64,000 nucleotides of DNA from positions 13,206,001 to 13,270,000 of the forward strand of contig OZ020244.1 of the NCBI GenBank assembly GCA_963971285.1, written 5' to 3'. The stretch is from Astropecten irregularis (lineage: Eukaryota > Echinodermata > Asteroidea > Paxillosida > Astropectinidae). The position numbers were made by a program, and so were the translations under genes. The notes beneath the pieces are model-generated. The model ran no database searches. It saw only the letters and a program-made list of their open reading frames with translations, and was not told the origin of the DNA. This document shows, piece after piece, positions 12,601 through 23,766 of this stretch; position 1 is the stretch's first letter; each line of letters opens with the position of its first letter.

Positions 12601-14168
12601 TTTTTTCCAAATTTGAACACTTTCTTCGTTTTGAAATCTTCATTTTTGACCAAACTTACAGTTGTTTTCAGTGTTGTTCCCAAATGCAAATACATAACAA
12701 GTTCAAACTACATTATTCTCATCGTAGGTCAGCTCAACTGCAGCCAACAGACCATTGGTGAAGTGGCAGCAGGACACAGTTAACCACTTCTGGCATTGCA
12801 GCAAGACCTGTGATGGATCTGCTAACGTGTTTAAGGTAAATGGAACTCCTTGCTAAGTAAGCATTGTATAATGTAAGCATGGATAACAATTGTTAGACAT
12901 AAAACAGTTTCAGCGGTATGTACCATAAATTGATCAACAAAGACTTGACCACAAGTATATGTGTGGTCACTACAATGTCCTCAAATAATTTTTGGTTGTA
13001 ACATTACACCTTACAGTATAAGTGGAGAGGTGTGCTCCATCACACAACTGGCAAGCACGAGTGGAAACTTGGGGGTGGAGTTGGCCTGACCAAGTGTGAT
13101 CATGAGAACTTGGAGCCGAGGACTGACTACTTAAAATCAGGCACCAATCCCCATGACACACTCAAGAGTGTCGTCATGGACAAGACGTTCATGAAAAACA
13201 TTCCATACTATGTGAACTTCAGGTACATGTCAACTTTTCTCTTGTGAAAAACCTGCAATAATATAATGTGACTAACCAAAAACACAGTAGAGCTGTACCT
13301 CTCCTGTCATTAAAAGCTCAAGGGTTGAGATGAACAAAAGTCTAAGTGAAATGAATTTGCAGAGATACACAATTAAGCAGCATGGTGCCTGAGTTACCCC
13401 AACAATTAGGGTAGGAAAGTAATTTTGATAACTATGATGAATGCGGTAATAAAAAAATAACTGTTTCATTGCATAACGGCCACAGTAGAACAGTGCAACT
13501 GTGTTTTTACCATGTTTTGATGTCTCCTTTTCGCCAGATACACAGCATATTGAGCAAGAAACCTGCCGGCCATGATAGATTACCAACATCATAAAGATAG
13601 ACCAACCAAGAAGGATGTAGATGGCAAGGATAAGTAAGTCCTGGGTGTTAATTTTTGGAGAAGAGATTCCTTTAGAAACAATTATGTTTTTTGCTGTCAT
13701 GAAAACATGGGCCAAAAATGACTTAAAGATGGTGAAGTGGGAGCTTATTTCAATTACAAAAACATATGGCATGTGTAATTACTGATTGTTTGCTGCATTT
13801 AATGCTGTATACACACTGTTGCTTTTTCAAAACCACTAACACAATATCTGGTTGCACTTTTGGGGGCATGTGCATTTGATTTATTTTCATTTGATTTATT
13901 TATTGAAAATACAACTAGGTATGTGGCAAAGTGGTCGAAGTGCGCCAGCGACTATGTGGCTGTCAAACAGAAGATGGAAAAGTGTTACGATTACATCCCG
14001 GAAATGATGGCAGCCATATTAGAGCTTAGGTTTGAAGACATGCAACCATACACTGTCCATCCACCCATGAGGGAAGACGATCCTCGGAGAATTGGTCCAC
14101 GACTGGCTACCAAGTCACCGCCAAAGGTTGAGACGATTTTGGAGAAACGCCACATCACCAGGTTCTAA
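9656..14168 (+). pseudogene. Kolobok-like transposase gene, ten exons, one frameshift
   Basis: The exons join in phase at GT-AG sites: 9656-9709, 9832-9888, 10048-10098, 10581-10860, 11096-11333, 11787-12025, 12191-12267, 12728-12835, 13017-13222 and 13919-14168, about 517 residues from the first ATG at 9663. Landmarks are a Cys pair (CITCHQPV), LASALILSGNNYTKI, the acidic block GDGHNDSPGHCAQY, VTDAHTTI, HSYDVWHGAKNL and YVAKWSKC. These match from memory the animal family usually called Kolobok transposases. The Asp residues of GDGHNDSPGH and VTDAH are probably the first two catalytic acids. Just after GHCAQY the frame is shifted: five bases sit where three are expected (about 11829-11835), so this copy cannot make the full protein unless this is an assembly error. 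No THAP domain was found upstream. The first exon follows an acceptor, so a further 5' exon probably exists. A domesticated host gene is the alternative. Confidence 0.65.
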
Positions 14169-15204
14169 ATGTTGGTGCACATTGTATGTTTTTTTATATA
14201 GTACACATAAAGATCCTTGTCATTTGAATGGTCACATATATGTCATAGAATATTCTGACATCTATTGGTTGTTTTAAAAACACATTGTTAAATACATGAA
14301 TACTCATTTAGAATTCAAAATGTGTGAAAAAACATAGGTGACTGTGAAATTAAATGTTAAGTAATAACAGAGGACAGCTGTCACATTTTTATGTCTTTTG
14401 CTTTGTTGGGTTTTTTTAAAGGTGACAAAAACACATTGAAGTACAACAAACAAACTCATCATACAAAGAAAGGAAAAAGAGACCTATGCATCGTCAATGG
14501 AATTTTTTTTTAAATAAAAACTTCACAGAAACATGACTGGACAAAGCTTCCTCAGGAAATGATCAATACATACACAGTACTGAGTGAAAACGATTTGTTG
14601 TAGAATTGGCATTTTTTGTTTTGAAGTTGATAGCAACCAAACCCCCTTGAAAGCAGGTATGAACAAAAAATGTAGATCTTCACCCTTATTTTAAAATATA
14701 TCTATATCGCCATATTAGCTACATGCACAATGAAGATAACATCTTAAAGATAACAAAGGGCAAATATGTTGGATAGGTCCTGTGAAGCCACATTACTTAT
14801 GTTAATATTATATCATGTTTCCTAAAATATCACATCTTGTTACGACGCATATCGACTAGTAGCCTCAAGCACGTTTCATACTTCATGCGAAAAGCGAAGT
14901 GAATTTTGTAATGTCGTTAGGAAGAAAGCTTGTACTAATTATTGTGTCACCAAAGTTTGCTTCACATTCGCTTTTGCGTAATATATGAACCGGGCTCGTC
15001 ACAGCATGAGTGTGTTGAATGAAATGCAGTCATGAAACCATACCATGTTTTCACACTTTTAAGAATGTAAATAAATATAAAAGGAATACTTTCAGGTACA
15101 TGTACTGTTTTATTGACTCTTTCTTTGGTACAAATAAAACCCTGTCAATCAAGAATCAAAAATGTAAAGCTGTTTTTTTTTTAACCTTTATGTAATGGTT
15201 GTTA
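14169..15204. other. intergenic stretch between convergent genes
   Basis: AT-rich, with AATAAA-type strings at about 14512 and 15070 that could end transcripts. Apart from a short MITE (listed separately) I see no feature. Confidence 0.5.
14868..14996. mobile_element. short MITE, about 130 bp
   Basis: The two ends are inverted relative to each other over about 36 bp with several mismatches: the left begins AGCACGTTTCATACTTCATG, and the right end read on the other strand begins AGCCCGGTTCATATATTACG. Both then contain an AAAGCGAA core. There is no coding content. The family is not assigned and I see no target duplication. Confidence 0.5.
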
Positions 15205-16401
15205 TCAAACCAATCGATCTCTTCGAAAACCAGTGTACTGCCCATAAGGGTCTGGATAACTGTTGCGAATTTTCCATACAACACAACTTGGAATCACAAC
15301 GCGGATACCAGCTCCAAGCCGGTTGTACTGCCAAGGTACAAAGCATCTGTATGCTGTATGTCTACTCTGGCGATTCTGATCACCTGGCTGGTCGGCGAGT
15401 GGTTCGGCATTTAGTAGATCTCTCCACAGGGCCCTTTGTAGTGCTATGGCCATAGGATCAAGTATTTGATTCATGGTCTGGAGAAAAGCAAGAAAGTGTT
15501 ACTGTATGTTTCAATTGACAAACCTACAGAAGTTGATGTCGTTTTCGTGGATCCCCATTTTGCACGCAAGGGGAGGGAGGGAAGTATTCATTGATTAGAC
15601 TACCGTTCTTTGTTTCAAGGAGGGGGTAGGCCATCAGTGGTGAGGACCATAAAAATTGTTATCTCAAAGATTTATAAATATGCATTTTTTGTATTGATTC
15701 CGTGTCATTTTAAATTGCAATGTTAAGGTGAGCCTATTAAGGCTTCACGTCATATGAGTACTTACAGGATGCCTTGAAAGACAGTCATCAGGACCATCCC
15801 CGCAGCACACACACTCCTCATCTGTAGGCATATGCCTGCAATGGGTGCAAACGCACCAAGCAAATGCTTGTGCAGGAGGGGGAGGTGGTTGTGGGTACAC
15901 CCCCATTATATCAAACAGCATTCCAGGGTTCCTCTCCACTGCTTGGAACAACAAGTCCCTTGCCTGCTCAAGGTCCAGCCGGCCAATGCCCTCCTTAATT
16001 AATGAAACAATGATACTTGTAAACCATTAGATCGATGCTTAATATATTCATAAGATTACACATTGGAAATTACGTAAAATGACATAAATTACACATACCC
16101 TCAACCTCTGCCTTCTCTGCTCTGGTAAATCAATGGCTGGCTGATGCTGTTGAGCTCGTGCTGTCGTAATGCTGGTAAACGTCTCCGTCTGCCTCTCCCT
16201 CTAGCAGGGACACGACCCCGACTTGCTTCATCAGCCCGCCCTCCTTCACCTTGCTGCTTGTCCTCTCCCCCGGCTTCCCCTCCTCTGGCTTCCCCTCCTC
16301 TGGCTTCCTCTTGCTGGACTCTACAACAGACCATGGTCAGACTCTATATCTGATTCTTCATGCTCCATGCCATGCATGTTACCTTCAGAAGAACTTGTCA
16401 T
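15205..16401 (-). CDS. P2X7 'ballast'-type zinc-binding domain protein
   Basis: Two exons are clear: 15993-15766 (EGIGRLDLEQARDLL to CLSRHP) and 15477-15205 (TMNQILDP to the stop), joined in phase 0. Together they carry the pattern of the cytosolic ballast domain of the P2X7 receptor: CVCTHCRHMPTDEECVCC, then RHTAYRCFVPWQ, VIPSCVVWKIRNSYPD and GQYTGF. In P2X7 this fold binds zinc through Cys and His and carries a nucleotide site. Here no channel part precedes it. An upstream exon ends at about 16099 (PEQRRQRLR then the donor GTATGT). Further upstream come an Arg-rich part and an acidic start (MTSSSEGNMHG at 16401), but those pieces lie in three frames, so the N-terminus is either misread, spliced in a way I cannot see, or damaged. 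The gene converges on the Kolobok-like gene. Confidence 0.65.
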
Positions 16402-17250
16402 TGCATTGCTTACGACAAAAATTACAGCCTTTATGTGAAACTTTATAGTATGAATACATTGTACATGTATATCCATGCCGGGTTTTTTTTTATACAATAC
16501 TTCATCAAACCGAATGGTCAGTGATGTATCATAGCCAATTACATGTACCGGCTTTGTCAACCAATGTTCATGGAATGTACATGTACTTCGTGGCGCGCAT
16601 GTTGTTTGCTTCATGAATACGTTTTTAGCATGTCCTTGTTATGAATTATGTTGACTTTATTGAGGCCAACATTATACATTCATAACATTATTGTTCATTT
16701 TATCACATCATGCAAAAGAAATAATACATTTCCCCTTGTGCTGGTAACTATTCCGATCGCTTGGCTACATACCGTAGCTGTATAGTTCATATTTCAATTT
16801 ATATATATATATTTTTTAATTTATTTATTTGTTTATTTTATGTTTTATCTAATTGTTTTGGTCTCTTTTTTTTTTTTGGGGGGGGGGTCTGTTGTGTTTT
16901 TTGTTTTGTTTTTCTTGGAGGTGGGGGGGTGTTTTCTTAGTTTTTTCAGCTTGAAATATATTCCGAAGGAAGTCAACAGGATTCTTGTAGGCACATGGAG
17001 CTCGGAGGAATAAACTGATTTATTGCATCACGATAACCACAAGTCTAGCATGGACAAAGATTATTTATAAAATACATGTAATACCTACTCACAAATGATT
17101 CATTTGATTGACCTTGGTAGGCCTACACGATCCACTACAATGTTTATTACATGTCCATTTCTATAACAAAAGCTACCGATCAAATTGGCCTTGATCCTCT
17201 CGGTTCACAATTTCACCACAAAAGTACACGACGCACACGTACCGTACATG
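16402..17250. other. non-coding stretch with T-rich and G-rich tracts
   Basis: No coding signal. Holds an alternating TA run (about 16800-16811) and a long T/G-rich stretch (about 16815-16935) with runs of ten or more T and eight to nine G on the plus strand. Confidence 0.6.
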
Positions 17251-17286
17251 TACATATCGTCGGCGTTTCCACGAACCGGCAAGATA
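17251..17286 (+). repeat. left terminal inverted repeat of the 8.4-kb element
   Basis: Begins TACATATCGTCGGCGTTTCC and ends in the core ACGAACCGGCAAGATA. It is matched in inverted orientation at the right end with two mismatches. Sequence inside it is not shared with the right arm. Confidence 0.7.
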
Positions 17287-17539
17287 AGCTTTTCTGTTGA
17301 AAATGAGATTTTGAGAAAATCGGGTGTAACGGTTAGCGAGTTTTTAAATGGTAAATTGTATTCGCTAACACTTACAAATCCGGGTAAAATTTTGGAGGTT
17401 ACTTGCATGGAGTGTGCTTTTAATAATATACTAGCATGTTTGATTAGTACTGTGATTTTTAAATCAGATCATTAATGGAAATAAGATATTCAGTTCGGAA
17501 AACGTTTTTTTTCATGACACTCTCATTTGTGATGTACTG

Positions 17540-18510
17540 CATGAATATATTACGAAGTGTCGCGCAGACTTTTTTGTCACTTCCTAAAAATCAAAACAAA
17601 AGCCGACCGTACGGACTCTGGTTATTTTTTACGAATTGACGCTTTTCGCGCGAACTATTTTGTCACTTCGTAAAAAAGCAAAACAATAGCCGACCTTACA
17701 TACTGGGCCGTATGCATAAAAAGTAGCAATTGCTTGCAAGCACAAGCTTCAAGCACAAGCAATTGCTTGTCAGGCAAAAGATCAAGCTCGAGCAATTGCT
17801 TAAATCCGTATGCATAAACTTTTGCTTCTGCTTAACCCTTTTGCTTGCTTTCAGCAGGCAATTGCTTGAGGTTTCAACAATAAGGACGCCACGCCGGCGT
17901 GAACACCATTCATGGGAGAGCAAAGGTTGGTTACGTAATATGTAACGTGGGTGGGGAGGCGATCAGTACAGGATGCCTAACACTCATACAAGCTCTATAG
18001 CAGGCCAAGACCAAAAATCATGACCAGTATTGGCAAAAGGATGGATGAAAAACAAATGAAGACAAGAGCGGAAACAAAACACAAACAGAATAATTTGCGA
18101 TAGGTCGCTGGAGCTTTTCTTCTCGATTTATTCTACTCCTTTACATTTTCGGGGTTTCTCTTACGATCATGAACACGATGAATAAACGCAACCAACATGA
18201 TTAAGCAAGAGCTCAAGCTGGTATGACGGAGCTTCAAAAAACGTAAGCAATTGCTCATAAGAGCAAGCAAAAGGTTAGTTTTATGCATACGTTTTCTATA
18301 GCAATTGCTTATCTTTAAGCAATTGCTTGCTGTCCGCAAGCTATTGCTTGTGCTTGCTAGCTAAAGCTTTTGCTTGCAAGCAATGACTTATTTTTATGCA
18401 TACGGATTCAAGTAAAAGGCCAGCACAAGCAATTGCTACTTTTTATGCATACGGCCCATTGTGGTTATGTTTTACGAACTGACGCTTCAATGGCCCATTG
18501 AACAATGAAG
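17540..18510 (+). repeat. short tandem array interrupted by a MITE
   Basis: A unit of about 85-90 bp, with the landmarks TTTTGTCACTTC, AAAGCCGACC and TTACGAAYTGACGCTT, occurs about twice in tandem (from about 17560). The second unit is split by the element at 17704-18458, and its remainder (GTGGTTATGTTTTACGAACT) resumes directly after it. The repeat lies just inside the left TIR and shares the ACGAACTGAC string with the right end. Confidence 0.55.
17704..18458. mobile_element. nested MITE, about 755 bp, GGGCCGTATGCATAAAA ends
   Basis: Perfect or near-perfect inverted ends: TGGGCCGTATGCATAAAAAG on the left and its reverse complement on the right, continuing as AGCAATTGCTTG. The interior repeats the palindromic string AAGCAATTGCTT many times near both ends (subterminal repeats). 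It has no coding capacity. The flanks ACT and ATT could be a decayed 3-bp duplication of the Harbinger type. It sits inside a tandem repeat, which gives the empty site for comparison. Confidence 0.75.
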
Positions 18511-19017
18511 ACCTATCCGTTCCACTGGGTGTTTTCAAGCTCTTTTTTTTTCTCTTTGTACTGTATTATAAGTAATGATTGGTTTCGTAGAAGTTGTATT
18601 TTAAAACTCTGCTCTTTAACAGGGCGGAAACATCTTACAAAACAAACAGAATAGTTGGAACTCGGTATAGGGCACATACCATCGCCACGTCCAACAGTTA
18701 CCCCCACCTTTCCATCCAAACTCGAAAATAATGTCATAATACAAAATACAAAAAGGTGGTGTCACGCCACACGTCATGCTGGCATTATCATTTTGAAAAT
18801 CATTATGACACACCCCTCATGCCTATTATGAATATCGTAGAACAAGATGTGGTGCCAAAACGGCTGATTTTAGCCCAGACCTTAATAGCTAGTCACACAT
18901 AACACAATCACAACTTCTTTCTCGATAATTTACTTCATATTAATCTCAAAACAATTTATTTAACAGCAGCAGCTTTACAATGATAATCATTCAAGCACAC
19001 TATATTCATGAACATTC

Positions 19018-19775
19018 CATTAAGTAATTTCAAACAAGAAATAATCATGGTCATCACAATGAAATGCATTTCAAACACATTATAATCATGGTCATCACAA
19101 TGGAATTATTTTCAATCAAATTATAATCATGGTCATTACAATGGAATTCATTTCAAACACAATTTAATCATGGTCATCACAATGGATTTCATTTCAAACA
19201 CATTGTAATCATGGTCATTACAATGGAATTCATTTCAAACACATTATAATCATGGTCATCACAATGGAATTCATTTCAAACACATTATAATTATGGTCAT
19301 CACAATCGAATTCATTTCAAACACAAAATAATCATGGTCATTTCAATGAAGTTCATTCATTGTAATCATGGTCATTACAGTGAAGTGGTAATTACAATGA
19401 AGTTCATCCATTTTAAGCATGGTCATTACAATGAAGTTTATTTACATTGTATTCATGGTCATTACAATGAAGTTCATTTTAATACATTGTATTCATGGTC
19501 ATTACAATGAAGTTCATTTTAATACATTGTATTCATGGTTATACAATGAAGTTCATTTACATTGTATTCGTGGTCATTACAATGAAGTTCATTTACATTG
19601 TATTCATGGTCATTACAATGAAGTTCATTTACATTGTATTTATGGTCATTACAATGAAGTTCATTTACATTGTATTTATGGTCATTACAATGAAGTTCAT
19701 TTACATTGTATTCATGGTCATTACAATGAAGTTCAAACACATTTAATCTTGGTCATTACAATGAAATTCACCATA
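19018..19775 (+). repeat. minisatellite with two unit types (about 41 and 37 bp)
   Basis: The left part (about 19030-19330) repeats a unit of about 41 bp with the core ATCATGGTCATCACAATGGA. The right part (about 19400-19760) repeats a unit of about 37 bp with TTCATGGTCATTACAATGAA. The two share the ATGGTCAT-ACAATG core and so derive from one ancestor. Open frames reading MVITMKFIYIVF or its complement are by-products of the repeat and not genes. Confidence 0.9.
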
Positions 19776-22261
19776 GGGCCTAATTCTATTTTTAATTGTC
19801 ATGCTATATATTCTACAATATAAATGAATCAGGCCCCCCTACTTCCATTATGGCTTGCCAAACAAAACTTACGTTGATTCATGAGGCAGGTTTTTGTAGA
19901 AGTCTACAAGGTCTTGTTGTGCAATCACAGATCTTGGTATTTACCGGCAGACAATTTAGGTCTATGTGTATACAAGCGTCCGGGTAAATCTGGATTACGT
20001 TCAGCAGGGGTTGAATTCTTAGTTCGAAGTTTGCGCAAATTGCCCAATGTTATGGTTTTGTACTCTGCTTGCATGTGTGAGGTCTTGAAGAAAATGGCAT
20101 TGCCCTGATTTTTGTCAACTTTCACCTGTTTAAATTTAGTCCAATCGACGTCGCAACCATCATCCGCTTTCCTGTATTTCAGAATGCCTAAAGCTTGCCC
20201 GTAGGATTTCCAGTCTAATATGTCAGAAGTTTTAATATGTCTGACTACATAAGGGGAAGGATTGTGCCTAGCAGCTTCAATTATGTTAGACATAACATGT
20301 GCGTTTTAAATTCTGCTCAATAACTGAGTGCATGCTATCTCCCTCACTTTGTCCATGATTGCTCTCAAAGTAGTAAATGGTGATAACTTTCAAGTTCAGT
20401 GATTTCGATAAAAAACCTTTGAACATAACTGGTAGAATATAATTTTTATTCTGGCCTGCACAGCCGTCACAGAAAAGATCAACTGACCTTTTACCATCCT
20501 TGTCAATCTTTTGGAGATAATCCATCAAGTAAGAGGACACCTCACATGACCCTCGTTTTGTGATAGTTTCATTTGAGAGGTAGCAAAACCCCATAAGAGA
20601 AGCCAAGTCGTAGATAGTAAAATTATAGCATGCATCGCGACGTTTATAGAATATTTCACCCCTGTTCGATTTCGGAAGGTATATGTTTTGCTGCAGGTCG
20701 AAAACTGCGGAGTTGCAAAACCTGTCCTCTATAGCGCGGTTCTTACTTTGTTCTTTAAGTCTCCTTACTTCAGCAATTTCTGCTCTGTGCTTGGTATAGT
20801 TGGCTTGGTGCTTTGACCGCTCTGCCTCGCTACAGCGACGGAATGTTTCACAAATTCCGCACTTATCTTTCTTCGGCCTGTGAATTTTCAGATTTTGCTC
20901 TCTCATAATTTTTTTATACAGGGACATAGATCCACAGCCAGGATGCTGTTTCTTAAACATCCTGAACATTTTGCTCCTAGTAAGTTCAGCTGAGAGGTAT
21001 TTGCACTTCGTAGATGATCTATAATAATGTGATTCTACACAGGGGAAAACGATTGAGGTGTTCAATAATTCTACGTCGCTTATGGCCCTGGTTCTTTTGC
21101 TCACCTCCTCTCTTTTCTCCTTCAAGCACCCCCAGTTTGTCTGGTTTTCTTATGAAGTACAGTACGGACCTGACGGTCTGATATTCCAAGTGCACCCAGA
21201 AAAGTTGTCCGACAAATTTGAAAAACCTCTCCTGGGATGGATGGGTTTGGGAGGGTAAATTTAATTCGTTTTTTCTGACCTTTGTAATTGACATGGCGTG
21301 CTATGTACTCCCTCTGAAGGGCTAAGTTCCCTTTTTCATAAAAGTCTTCTCTGAGACATTTTATCACTCGATCATCAAACTTTGCACAATTGGATTTATA
21401 GGTGCACTTATTTTCTGCACACTTTTTCAAATGGAGCGTTTTCCTACTCTCGATAAATTTGTGTGATTTTTCAGAGTAATATGACAAACCTCTATTCCGA
21501 TTTTGTTTGACTATTCTATTCTTTGACTTGAATTCTTTGTGTTGAGGGGGAAGGATCTCAAGCTCATCAAACACTTGAACATCTCCATTTCCAACAGACT
21601 CATCGATGATGAATCTTTTAGGATGCTCATCCTCAACATCGTTGAATGCACATGGCTGTGAACCTGTACAGGAAAAGATAAGTTCAACAGAATGTAATTA
21701 TTATTGCCATAAGTATTGTCTTCTAACTTACACGTACAAGGTACACTTAAAAAACCAACAACTGAATCACTGGTTTACTAGTAAACCCACCTTCTGTATC
21801 AGATTCTATTGACATTGGTTCATCTTCTGTTTCTATATTGAGCGACATTGCAGGCTCTGTAAGAAAAACAACGAAAAATAAGTTACAAAATCTAAACACC
21901 GAATATGACTCAAGATAAGTACTGAAATAACAAAAAATACAACTCACCTTCAGTGGGTGTGAAGCATGTTTCTGGGAAAATTAGAAGATCCTTATCATGG
22001 ACGTCAGGCTGGACAATGCCAAAAGGATGAACAGTTGAGTCTAATCCAATAGGGTTAAAGGGCAGATTGAAAGAGGCTGAAAAGGGAGAAAATAACACTG
22101 AAGTTAGAATAGGTGTATATTTATGGTTTTATTGTTTAATTCTAATTCAAGTAAAGTTGAACTACAATTCACCTTCATCAGTTGGCAAACAGCTGCAAGA
22201 GCTGGTAGTCTTACAGTAGTGTGTGAGCCAGGATGAGCTTCAGTGTGGAGTTGATGCTGAA

Positions 22262-23550
22262 CAACAGGCTGTGGACCAAGCAGTGTACCAAGCTGTTGAT
22301 TCAGACCAGGTTGAGGATCTGCACCAGGCTGTGGATCTGGACTAGGCCGAGGACCAGGCTGCGATGAACCAAGCTGTGGATGTGGACCAGGCTGTGGATG
22401 TGGACCAAACTGGGGATGTGGACCAGGCTGTGGATGTGGACCAAGCGGTGGATGTGAACCAAGCTGTGGATGTGGACCAAGCTGTGGATCTGGACCAAGC
22501 TGTGGATTTGGACCAAGCTGTGGATGTGGACCAAGCTGTGGATGTGGACCAGGCTGTGGATGTGGATCAGGCTGTGGATCTGGACCAAGCTGTGGAAATG
22601 GACCAAGCTGTGGATCTGGACCAAGCTGTGGATGTGGACCAGGCTGTGGATGTGGACCAAGCTGTGGATCTGGACCAAGCTGTGGATGTAGATCTGAACC
22701 AGGCTGTGGATCTGGAACAGGCTGTGGATGTGGATCTGGACCAGGCTGTGGATCCGGAACAGGCTGAGGATCAGGCTGCGGTGCACCTAGCTGTGAATCT
22801 GGACCAGGCTGTGGATCTGGAACAGGCTGCGGATCCTGAGCAGGCTGAGGACCAGGCTGCGGTGCACCTAGCTGTGGATCTGGACCAGGCTGTGGGTGTG
22901 GATCTGGACCAGGATGTGGATCTGGACCAGGCTGTGGATGCGGATCTGGACCAGGCTGTGGATGTGGATCTTGACCAAGCTGTGGACCAGGCTGTGGATC
23001 CAGACCAGCTTGTGGATCTGGACCAAGCTGTGGACGTGGACCAAGCTGTGGATCTGGACCAAGCTGTGGATCTGGACCAGGCTGTGGATGTGGATCTGGA
23101 CCAGGCTGTGGGTGTGGATCTGGACCAGGCTGTGGGTGTGGATCTGGACCAGGCTGTGGATCTGGAACAGGCTGTGGATGTGGATCTGGACTAGGCTGTG
23201 GATCCGGAACAGGCTGTGGATCCAGACCAGGCTGAGGATGAGGCTGTGGTGCACCTAGCTGTGGATCTGGACCAGGCTGCGGTGGATCTGGACCAGGCCG
23301 ATCCGGACCAGACTGAGGATCAGGCTGCAGTTGATCTGGACCAGGCTGCGGATCCGTACCAGACTGAGGACCAGGCTGCGGTGGATCTGGACCAGGCTGC
23401 GGTTGATCTGGACCAGGCTGTGGATGTGAATCTGGACCAGGCTGTGGATGAGGATCTGGACCAGGCTGGGGATCTTGACCAGGCTGTGGATGTGGATCTG
23501 GACCAAGCTGTGGATCCAGACCAGGTTGTGGATCTTGCCCAGGCTGGGGA
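22262..23550 (-). repeat. 1.3-kb minisatellite open in several frames on both strands
   Basis: Tandem degenerate units built from CTGTGGATGTGGACCAAG-like words, mostly 12, 15 or 18 bp long. The period is a multiple of three and the units lack stop codons in several frames. The minus strand therefore reads Pro-Gln-Pro-Gly-Pro-Asp repeats over 485 codons, another minus frame reads Ser-Leu-Val-Gln-Ile-His, and plus frames read Asp-Gln-Ala-Val-Asp and Trp-Thr-Lys-Leu. It lies between exons of the DUF7869-like gene, where the 485-codon frame continues to about 22104. I treat it as a repeat, probably intronic, and not as a protein domain. Confidence 0.85.
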
Positions 23551-23745
23551 CTATGTTGCACACCACGAATATAAGCAGCTTAAGGGAACCAAGAAAACAC
23601 CAGGACACAAATTATGCTTGTATTAAAACTGATCTGATGACACTGTGCCTGCCCCAGACATAATTATTGGAATGTGTGCTTGGAGGACATAGGAAAGGAG
23701 TCCATGACGCAGTCACTAAAAAGCGTTATTAATGCTTCTCTCTAA

Positions 23746-23766
23746 CTGCCCCCCCCCCCCCCCCCG
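23746..23766 (+). repeat. poly-C tract
   Basis: An uninterrupted run of about 18-20 C. It is a likely site of length error in the assembly. Confidence 0.95.

Noticed and set aside
19419-19823. Repeat-encoded MVITMKFIYIVF frames as a membrane protein.
   Set aside because: It is the direct translation of the 37-bp minisatellite, with frames on both strands.
22104-23561. A 485-codon minus-strand frame of Pro-Gln-Pro-Gly-Pro-Asp repeats as a collagen-like or proline-rich protein.
   Set aside because: Other frames on both strands are equally open because the repeat period is a multiple of three, so openness is no evidence of coding. Only splicing evidence could bring it back.
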